NCBI RefSeq assembly: GCF_008704425.1
Contig: NZ_CP023696.1
Location: 3,272,501 to 3,336,500 of the forward strand
Reading direction: 5' to 3'
Source of the DNA: Streptomyces fradiae ATCC 10745 = DSM 40063
Lineage (GTDB): Bacteria; Actinomycetota; Actinomycetes; Streptomycetales; Streptomycetaceae
Length of the DNA: 64,000 nucleotides
Part shown: positions 7,968-16,121 of the stretch, in pieces
Numbering within the stretch: position 1 is the first letter of the stretch
How the letters are laid out: every line of letters begins with the position of its first letter
Notes under the pieces: generated by a model
The model's input: only the letters and a program-made list of their open reading frames with translations
Told to the model about the DNA's origin: nothing
Database searches by the model: none
Made by a program: the position numbers and the translations under genes

Positions 7968-9353
7968 GTGCCGCGCTCATCTGTAACGGCTCCGCCCGCC
8001 GATTCCGACGTGTTCCACGTCCCCCGGCCGCGCCCCGCCCACCCCGCGCCGGCCGCGCCCTCCCCGCGTGCGGCCGCGTTACCCGCGCCCGCGGCCGCGT
8101 TCCCCGCGCGGGTGGTCGCGTCCGGTTCCTCCTCCGGGGCGTACGGGGTGCCCGGGGCGTACGGGGTGTCCGCGTCCTGCACGTCCGGTGCGGGCCGCAC
8201 GTCCGGTACGTCATCCGGTACGTCATCCGGTACGGCGTCCGGTACGGCGTCGGCCGGGGCGGGGGCGTCCGGGGCCGGGGCGGGCGCCGGCGCACAGGCC
8301 GGGGTGGGCGAGCCGGCCGGGGCCGGCGCCGAGTGCCGGTCGGGCGAGCCGCCCGTCGCCGCGCTGCTGCGCCGCTACCCCGCGTACGGCGAGCCGCTCT
8401 CCTGCGTCCGCGTCACCCAGGGCCTGCTGAACCGCGGCTACCGGCTGTCCACCACGCGCGGCACGTTCTTCCTCAAGCAGCACCTCGACGCCACCACCTC
8501 CCACCACGCCGTCGTCGCCCGCCAGCACCGCGCCACCGAGCGGCTGCACGCCCTGGGCGTCCCCGTCGCGCCCGCCCTGCCGGACGCCGAGGGCCGCACG
8601 GTCGCCCAGCTCGGCGGCGACTGCTACGCCCTGCACCCGTGGGTGGAGGGCCGCCACCGGGACGGCGCGCAGCTCACCGCGGCCGGGTCGCGGCGGCTCG
8701 GCGCGCTGCTCGGGTACGTCCACACCTGCCTGGAGCGGGTCCTCGGGGTGGCCGGGGTGCACCCGGCCGCCCGCGCGTACGGCAGCGCCGACCCGGACGA
8801 CACCTTCCGGCTCATCGACGACCTGCTGGCGCTGGCCAGGGCCCGCCGGCGCCGGGCCGCCTTCGACGAGCTGGCCGAGCACCGGCTGCTGGAGCGCCGC
8901 CGCCTGCTGGCCGCCCACGCGCACCGGCGCCCGGCCGCGGCGGCGCCCTCGGCGGGCGGCTGGGTGCACGGGGACTTCCACCCCCTGAACCTGCTGTACC
9001 GGGGCGCCGAGCCCGCCGCCATCGTCGACTGGGACCGGCTCGGCCTCCAGCCGCGCGCCGAGGAGGCGGTGCGGGCCGCCATGATCTTCTACGTGCAGCC
9101 GACGGGACGCCTGGACCTCGCCAAGGTGCGGGCCTACGCGCGCGCGTACCGGCGGGCCGCCGGGCTGGGCGCGGCGGAGCTGGCCGCCGCCGTGCACCGC
9201 GTGTGGTGGGAACGGCTGAACGACTTCTGGATACTGCGGTGGCACTACCAGCTCCACGACCGGAGGGCCGACCCGCAGTTCCCCGCGGTGTCGGCCCTGG
9301 CGGTGTGGTGGACGCGCGAGTACGACGCCGTACGCGACGCCTTCACGGGCTGA
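7968..9353 (+). CDS. APH-family phosphotransferase with low-complexity N-terminus and TTA codon
   Basis: Kinase-like protein of the aminoglycoside phosphotransferase/homoserine kinase type II fold. Residues from about 128 onward hold the domain, with the catalytic loop WVHGDFHPLNLLYRG and the metal-binding AIVDWDRLG. The first 125 residues are a Pro/Ala/Ser/Gly low-complexity tail with 12-bp DNA repeats (TCCGGTACGTCA, TCCGGTACGGCG) around 8200-8253. Codon 38 (8079-8081) is TTA, the rare leucine codon read by the bldA tRNA, which could limit translation to late growth. The GTG at 7968 has no ribosome-binding site and may be leaderless. If the true start is internal, the TTA falls outside the gene. 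The phosphorylated substrate is unknown. Confidence 0.8.
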   Translation: MPRSSVTAPPADSDVFHVPRPRPAHPAPAAPSPRAAALPAPAAAFPARVVASGSSSGAYGVPGAYGVSASCTSGAGRTSGTSSGTSSGTASGTASAGAGASGAGAGAGAQAGVGEPAGAGAECRSGEPPVAALLRRYPAYGEPLSCVRVTQGLLNRGYRLSTTRGTFFLKQHLDATTSHHAVVARQHRATERLHALGVPVAPALPDAEGRTVAQLGGDCYALHPWVEGRHRDGAQLTAAGSRRLGALLGYVHTCLERVLGVAGVHPAARAYGSADPDDTFRLIDDLLALARARRRRAAFDELAEHRLLERRRLLAAHAHRRPAAAAPSAGGWVHGDFHPLNLLYRGAEPAAIVDWDRLGLQPRAEEAVRAAMIFYVQPTGRLDLAKVRAYARAYRRAAGLGAAELAAAVHRVWWERLNDFWILRWHYQLHDRRADPQFPAVSALAVWWTREYDAVRDAFTG

Positions 9354-9376
9354 GCCCCGCTCCGAGGCCGGGCCCG

Positions 9377-11137
<1,761 letters not shown>

Positions 11138-11435
11138 TTCCGTTGCTGTCCGCGCGCTGTGCCCGCGAGCGGTGTGCCGCCGTCTTTCCAGGGGTACTTC
11201 GCCACGTCACGCTACAGCCTCCGCGCGACGCGCCGGTTCGGGATGGACCGGCCATCCAATCGGTTCCCCGTACACCTGTGCAAATCCGGCAGCCGCCACG
11301 TAACACTTCCGAGACGCTTCCGGCGCGTACGGTCACGGAACGGGCGCCCGGCTTGACGTGTCGGTGGCCTGGGGCAGACTTGGCGCGTAAATCCGGATCA
11401 CCGCGGCGCCACGCGCGGGCGTAGGGGGAAGCACG
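11138..11435. other. Divergent promoter region between two kinase genes
   Basis: 298 bases that must drive both kinases. TTGACG at 11353-11358 and CAGACT at 11375-11380, spaced 16, form a plausible rightward promoter about 55 bases before the kinase ATG. No convincing leftward promoter or operator was recognised. Confidence 0.5.
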
Positions 11436-13130
11436 ATGAGCCAGGACGGCGCACACGGCCGCTACGCGGGCGGTTCGGTGGCGAACGGCCGGTACCAGCT
11501 CCGCGCCCTGATCGGCGAGGGCGGCATGGCCTCCGTCTACCTGGCCTACGACAGCGCCCTGGACCGGCAGGTCGCCATCAAGACCCTCCACACGGAACTC
11601 GGCCGGGAACAGTCGTTCCGCGAGCGGTTCCGGCGCGAGGCGCAGGCCGTCGCGAAGCTCCAGCACACCAACATCGTGTCCGTCTTCGACACCGGCGAGG
11701 ACAAGGTCGTCTACAGCGACCCGTCGGCGGGCGACGGCGGCGTCATGCCGTACATCGTCATGGAGTACGTGGAGGGCCGGCCGCTCGGCTCCGTGCTCGC
11801 CGCCGACATCCGGCAGTACGGGGCGATGCCGGCCGACAAGGCCCTGAAGGTCACCGCCGACGTGCTGGCGGCGCTGGAGGCCAGCCACGAGATGGGCCTG
11901 GTCCACCGGGACATCAAGCCGGGCAACGTGATGATGACCAAGCGCGATGTGGTCAAGGTCATGGACTTCGGCATCGCACGGGCCATGCAGTCCGGCGTCA
12001 CCTCCATGACGCAGACCGGCATGGTCGTCGGCACGCCCCAGTACCTGTCGCCGGAGCAGGCCCTCGGGCGGGGCGTGGACGCCCGCTCCGACCTGTACTC
12101 GGTCGGCATCATGCTCTTCCAGCTCCTGACCGGCCGCCTGCCCTTCGACGCCGACTCGCCGCTGGCCATCGCGTACGCCCACGTCCAGGAGGAGCCCCCG
12201 GCCCCGTCCTCGGTCAACCGGGCGGTCACCCCGGCGATGGACGCGCTGGTCGCCCGCGCGCTGCGGAAGAACCCGAACGAGCGGTTCCCGAGCGCCGCCG
12301 CCATGCGCGACGAGTGCCTGCGGGTGCTGTCCGCCGGGCAGGCCGGCGCGCCGGTGATCGTGCCGGGCGCCCCCGCGAACAGCGGCTCGGGGGTCGGGTC
12401 CGCGGTCTTCCCGCCGCTGGACCCGTCCCAGGCGGGCGCGGGCCACGCGCCGCAGGGCGTCCACACGCCCTACGCGCCGGCGCCCCACCACGGCTACGGG
12501 CCGCCGACCCCCGCCCCGGCGCCGACCCCGACCCCGGCGCCGGCGCCGGCGCACGGCCCGGGTCACGGCCCGGCCGGGTACGGCTACCCGCACCAGGCGG
12601 CACCCGCGCCCGTGTACCAGACGCCCGCCCCGTCCCCGTACCAGCCGGCGGCGTCCGGCGGCGGGACCGGCGGCGGCCGGCGCATGCCGCTGCTGGTGGG
12701 CGCGATCGCCGTGGCTCTGATCGCCGTCGCGGGCGCCGTCACCGCGGTCGTGGTCAACCGGGACGACGACCCGGGCACCCCGACGGCGGGGGGCTCGCAG
12801 TCCGCCCCGGCGGCGGGAGGGGACGCGGCGGGTACCGACTACAAGGGCCCCGACCTGGCGCGGACGATCGACACCAAGAAGTGCACCGAGCCGCGCGAGG
12901 GGCAGGACCCGGAGAAGTTCGAGGCGCCGAACTTCACCTACAAGAACATCAACTCCGTGAAGGCGTGCATCCAGGCGGCCGGCTGGAAGATCATCAAGGA
13001 GGTCCGGGTCGACGAGAACACGTACGGCGACGGGACGGTCCTCACCCAGTTCCCGCGGCAGGGTACGGAGATCGACGAGGAAGCGGCCGAGTTCACCCTG
13101 GAGATCTCGACCGGCAACAAGCCGCAGTAG
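11436..13130 (+). CDS. Membrane Ser/Thr protein kinase with one PASTA-like outer domain
   Basis: Hanks-type kinase of 564 residues. Kinase domain about 20-295: GEGGMASVY loop, Lys49, HRDIKPGN (157-164), DFG (177-179) and TSMTQTGMVVGTPQYL in the activation loop. A Pro/Ala/His linker with APAPTPTPAPAPA-like repeats follows, then one transmembrane helix (about 417-440). The outer domain of roughly 120 residues ends in a PASTA-like unit (VKACIQAAGWKI ... VLTQFPRQGTEI), so it may sense muropeptides or another wall signal. The ATG follows AGGGGGA. The next gene encodes an anchored exported protein, but the gap of 372 bases argues against one operon. Confidence 0.9.
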   Translation: MSQDGAHGRYAGGSVANGRYQLRALIGEGGMASVYLAYDSALDRQVAIKTLHTELGREQSFRERFRREAQAVAKLQHTNIVSVFDTGEDKVVYSDPSAGDGGVMPYIVMEYVEGRPLGSVLAADIRQYGAMPADKALKVTADVLAALEASHEMGLVHRDIKPGNVMMTKRDVVKVMDFGIARAMQSGVTSMTQTGMVVGTPQYLSPEQALGRGVDARSDLYSVGIMLFQLLTGRLPFDADSPLAIAYAHVQEEPPAPSSVNRAVTPAMDALVARALRKNPNERFPSAAAMRDECLRVLSAGQAGAPVIVPGAPANSGSGVGSAVFPPLDPSQAGAGHAPQGVHTPYAPAPHHGYGPPTPAPAPTPTPAPAPAHGPGHGPAGYGYPHQAAPAPVYQTPAPSPYQPAASGGGTGGGRRMPLLVGAIAVALIAVAGAVTAVVVNRDDDPGTPTAGGSQSAPAAGGDAAGTDYKGPDLARTIDTKKCTEPREGQDPEKFEAPNFTYKNINSVKACIQAAGWKIIKEVRVDENTYGDGTVLTQFPRQGTEIDEEAAEFTLEISTGNKPQ

Positions 13131-13502
13131 CCACCGCGCGCGAGGCCGTGCGGCCTGCGGGGTCCTGCCGCCGCCCGCCGGCTGGGGCCCGCGGGGTCCG
13201 TGGAGCCTGGGGCCGGGGCCCGGGGGGCCTGGGGCCTGCGAGGTCCGTGGGACCTGAGGGGCCCTGGGGCCTGCGAGGTCGTGGGAACTGAGGAGTCCTG
13301 GGGCCTGCGAGGTCCGTGGGGCGTTGCTCCCGGCCCGGTCGGGCGCGGCACCGCGGGGGCGACCGTCGTGGCGTCCGCACGCCGTTCGCGCCGCGTCCAC
13401 CCGCCCGCACTCCTCCATTCGGCTGCTCCGGGAGGCCCCCGCGGGGGGCCGTGTGTGATCGTAGGCGGGAACGAGCACCCGCCGCGCGAAAGGGAGTCGC
13501 CC
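13131..13502. other. Gap downstream of the kinase gene, mostly repeats
   Basis: No gene is seen in these 372 bases. The centre is the decaying tandem array at 13181-13320. The last 40 bases hold the AAGGGAG ribosome-binding site of the next gene. Long overlapping open frames here come from the high GC and lack any protein-like composition. Confidence 0.5.
13181..13320. repeat. Decaying tandem array, 34-35 bp unit
   Basis: The phrase CCTGGGGCCTGCGAGGTCC recurs at 13228, 13263 (one base shorter) and 13297, giving units of 35 and 34 bases. Two more degenerate copies lie just left, from about 13181 (CTGGGGCCCGCGGGGTCCG) and 13205. It lies between a kinase gene and an exported-protein gene. Confidence 0.75.
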
Positions 13503-14303
13503 ATGGCTCCACGTCCTCCCTCCCGCCGCGCGGTCGCGCCGGCCACCGCCCTGCTGGCCGCCGTGATCCTGGGCGCCGGTCCGGTGCCCGCGGCGTACGC
13601 GGACGGCGGAAGCGGGGCCCCCCGGGCACCCCGCGTGAGCGCGGCGGCCGGAGCCGCCGACGCGGCTCCCCCGGCCCCGGCGTCCACGGCACCCGCGCCC
13701 CCCGGCACCGGGTCGCCCACGACGCCCACCGCCCCCGGTACGGGCCCTGGCCCTGGCTCCGGTCCTGGCTCCGGTCCTGGCTCCGTCACGCCCTCCGGCT
13801 CGGCCGCCGCCCCCTCCCCCACCGGCTCCCCCGCCGGGCCGGCGGCCTCCGGCTCCCCGCCCGCCGGCGGCGCGAGCGGACCCGAGGCCGCGCCGCCGTC
13901 GCCCCGGCCCCGCGGCGACGGTTCGAGCCCGTCGCTCGCCGGGCGCCCCGCCGGCGCCGGGAAGAGCCGCCCCGGCCGGTCGGTGCCGCCGGCTCCGAGC
14001 GCCCCCGCCGCCGAGCCGTCGGCCGACCCGCCAGACGCCGCGGACGGGCAAGCGCGTACCGGGACGGCAACAGACCGACGCCGCTTCGACGGGTACGGGC
14101 CGGACCCGGAGGCCGTCCCCGAGGAGGAGGCCCCGGTCGGCGCGATCCCGTCCGGGAGCCCCACCGCCGCCGCCTGGGAGCCGCGCGGCCGGGCCGCCGA
14201 GACCGGCGCCGACCGGCGCGTTCCCGTCCTGACACTCGGCGTGGGGCTGACGATGATGGGCCTCGGACTCGGCTTCCTCGGCATGCGGATCCGCCGCTCC
14301 TGA
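13503..14303 (+). CDS. Exported Ala/Pro/Ser-rich protein with C-terminal membrane anchor
   Basis: Protein of 266 residues of unknown function. An N-terminal signal sequence with twin-basic start and hydrophobic core (about 1-35) has a likely cleavage after AAYA. The body is low-complexity Pro/Ala/Gly/Ser, including PGPGSGPGSGPGSVTPS, a wall-spanning type of sequence. The end has one hydrophobic helix (VLTLGVGLTMMGLGLGFLG) and a basic tail RIRRS, which resembles the tail of a sortase substrate but has no LPXTG or LAXTG motif. It is therefore probably membrane-anchored. The ATG at 13503 follows AAGGGAG. Composition alone does not define a family. Confidence 0.65.
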   Translation: MAPRPPSRRAVAPATALLAAVILGAGPVPAAYADGGSGAPRAPRVSAAAGAADAAPPAPASTAPAPPGTGSPTTPTAPGTGPGPGSGPGSGPGSVTPSGSAAAPSPTGSPAGPAASGSPPAGGASGPEAAPPSPRPRGDGSSPSLAGRPAGAGKSRPGRSVPPAPSAPAAEPSADPPDAADGQARTGTATDRRRFDGYGPDPEAVPEEEAPVGAIPSGSPTAAAWEPRGRAAETGADRRVPVLTLGVGLTMMGLGLGFLGMRIRRS

Positions 14304-14352
14304 CGCTCCCCGTCCCCCCTGAGAGGGACCCGCGCCGTCCGTCGGAGGACGG

Positions 14353-14391
14353 TTGCCCCCCTGGGCATACTCGGTATACATACTGAGTATG
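14353..14391 (+). promoter_or_regulatory. Promoter and inverted-repeat operator of the PadR gene
   Basis: TTGCCC (14353-14358) and TATACA (14375-14380) form a promoter spaced 16. The -10 box lies inside an inverted repeat whose arms CATACTC (14366-14372) and GAGTATG (14385-14391) are perfectly complementary, around an inner GTATACATAC. The right arm contains the ATG start. Transcription would begin about at the start codon, giving a leaderless message, and PadR binding here would block its own promoter. Confidence 0.75.
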
Positions 14392-15027
14392 TCGATCCGC
14401 CACGGGCTTCTGGCCCTCCTCGAACGCGGCCCTCGCTACGGCTCCCAGCTCCGCACGGAGTTCGAGTCCCGCACCGGCTCCACCTGGCCGCTCAACGTCG
14501 GCCAGGTGTACACGACGCTCAGCCGACTGGAGCGGGACGGCATGGTCGCGCAGGACGGCGCGGACGAGGCGGGCCACCCGCTGTACGTCATCACCGCGGC
14601 CGGGCGGGAGGAACTGCGCACCTGGTTCGAGCGGCCCGTCGACCGCGCCAGCCCCGCCCGCGACGAGTTGGCCATCAAGCTCGCCATGGCCGTCGGGGCG
14701 CCCGGCGTGGACATCCGCGCCGTCATCCAGTCCCAGCGCCGCCACACGATCAAGGCGATGCAGGACTACACGCGGCTGAAGGCGCGGGCGCTGGCCGCCC
14801 TGGAGAGCGGTTCGGAGCAGCGCCGCGACGACGTGGCGTGGCTCCTCGTACTGGAGCAGCTCATCTTCCGTACGGAGGCCGAGGCGCGGTGGCTGGACCA
14901 CTGCGAGGCACGGCTGATCCGCCTCTCGGCCGTCGCCCCGCAGGAGCCGGCCCCGCCCGAGGCGGCCCCGGCGCCACCCGGGGCCCGCCCTGAGGCCCGC
15001 CCCGAGCGCGCCGCCCGGCACCACTGA
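14389..15027 (+). CDS. PadR family transcriptional regulator
   Basis: Regulator of 212 residues. The N-terminal winged helix (about 1-85) has the PadR signature RHGLLALLERGPRYGSQL and VGQVYTTLSRLERDGMV. The C-terminal part is a dimerising helical domain of the Vir_act_alpha_C type, ending in a Pro/Ala-rich tail. It lies directly upstream of an ABC exporter of the same direction. PadR proteins commonly repress such exporters and release the DNA on binding the exported drug or peptide. The ATG at 14389 overlaps its own operator and -10 box. Effector unknown. Confidence 0.88.
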   Translation: MSIRHGLLALLERGPRYGSQLRTEFESRTGSTWPLNVGQVYTTLSRLERDGMVAQDGADEAGHPLYVITAAGREELRTWFERPVDRASPARDELAIKLAMAVGAPGVDIRAVIQSQRRHTIKAMQDYTRLKARALAALESGSEQRRDDVAWLLVLEQLIFRTEAEARWLDHCEARLIRLSAVAPQEPAPPEAAPAPPGARPEARPERAARHH

Positions 15028-15063
15028 CGCCGGCGTCCACTCCGGCGCGCCGCCGCCCGGCAC

Positions 15064-15093
15064 CCGGCACCCGGCTCACCGGCCGGGTGCCGG
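15064..15093 (+). terminator. 12-bp hairpin downstream of padR
   Basis: CCGGCACCCGGC (15064-15075) pairs perfectly with GCCGGGTGCCGG (15082-15093) around a six-base loop, 36 bases after the padR stop. It probably ends or attenuates the padR transcript before the ABC genes. Confidence 0.75.
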
Positions 15094-15186
15094 GGAGTCC
15101 GGGAGGTCCGGAGTGGCCCGGGAGTGGCCCGGGGCCGGGCGCCGGGCCAGGGGCGAGCCGGGAGCGGGAGTGAGCCTGGGCCAGAG

Positions 15187-15298
15187 CCCGCAGCCCGAAG
15201 CCGCAGCCCGAAGCCGTAGCCCGCGGCCCGCGGCCCGCGGCCCGCGACCCGCAACCCCGCAAGCCGCAGCCCGCAGCCCGCAGCCCGCAGCCCGCAGC
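15187..15298. repeat. Heptamer tandem array (CCCGCAG)
   Basis: About 16 imperfect copies of the 7-base unit CCCGCAG and its variants CCCGAAG and CCCGCGG. The right end (about 15264-15298) is almost perfect. It lies in the leader region of the ABC operon. Copy-number change by slippage is plausible. Confidence 0.8.
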
Positions 15299-15368
15299 GA
15301 AGACCGAAACGACCGTTCCGTGCGCCCGGCCCACCGTGGCCCGCGCACGCCCAAGGGGGGACCCCTCC

Positions 15369-16121
15369 ATGTCAACACCGACGCCACAGCCGTCCCAGCA
15401 GCCCGTGCTGCGACTCCAGCAGCTCACCCGCGTCCACGGCACGGGCGCCACCGAGGTCCACGCCCTGCGCGGCGTGGACCTCGACGTCCACCCGGGCGAG
15501 CTGGTCGCCGTCATGGGCCCCTCCGGCTCCGGCAAGTCCACGCTGCTGACCATCGCGGGCGGCCTCGACCTCCCCACCTCCGGACGGGTCGTGGTCGAGG
15601 GCACCGACATCACCACGGCCGACCGGCGTGCGCTCGCCGCGCTGCGCCGCCGCAGCATCGGCTACGTCTTCCAGGACTACAACCTGATCCCGGCGCTCAC
15701 CGCCGCCGAGAACATCGCCCTGCCGCGCGAGCTGGACGGCACGTCCGCCCGCAAGGCGCGCACCGAGGCCCTCGCCGCGCTGGAGGAGATGAACCTCGCC
15801 CACCTCGCCGACCGGTTCCCCGACGAGATGTCGGGCGGCCAGCAGCAGCGCGTGGCGATCGCCCGCGCCCTGGTCGGCGACCGCCGCCTCGTCCTGGCCG
15901 ACGAGCCGACCGGCGCCCTCGACTCGGAGACCGGCGAGTCCGTCCTGGCCCTGCTGCGCTCCCGCTGCGACGCGGGCGCCGCCGCGGTGCTCGTCACCCA
16001 CGAGCCCCGGTTCGCCGCGTGGGCCGACCGCGTCGTCTTCCTCCGCGACGGCGCGGTCGTCGACCAGACCGTGCGCGCGGGCGCCGAGTCCCTTCTGTCG
16101 AACCAGGGGGGAGCGGCGTGA
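15369..16121 (+). CDS. ABC transporter ATP-binding protein (MacB/LolD type)
   Basis: Cytoplasmic ATPase of 250 residues that powers the permease encoded next. It has the full nucleotide-binding set: Walker A GPSGSGKST, Q-loop FQDYN, signature MSGGQQQRVAIARAL, Walker B LVLADEPTGALD and switch His in VTHEPR. The subfamily exports peptides, lipids or drugs or drives mechanotransmission rather than import. The ATG at 15369 follows AAGGGGGG. The stop overlaps the permease start by four bases (GTGA), so the pair is coupled. Regulation is probably by the upstream PadR protein. Confidence 0.92.
   Translation: MSTPTPQPSQQPVLRLQQLTRVHGTGATEVHALRGVDLDVHPGELVAVMGPSGSGKSTLLTIAGGLDLPTSGRVVVEGTDITTADRRALAALRRRSIGYVFQDYNLIPALTAAENIALPRELDGTSARKARTEALAALEEMNLAHLADRFPDEMSGGQQQRVAIARALVGDRRLVLADEPTGALDSETGESVLALLRSRCDAGAAAVLVTHEPRFAAWADRVVFLRDGAVVDQTVRAGAESLLSNQGGAA

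Larger units (their letters stand above)
15028..15368. other. Gap between padR and the ABC genes
   Basis: 341 bases without a gene. It holds a strong hairpin (15064-15093) and the heptamer array (15187-15298). A promoter for the ABC genes is expected in the last 70 bases, but none is obvious; the region ends with the AAGGGGGG ribosome-binding site. Confidence 0.5.
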
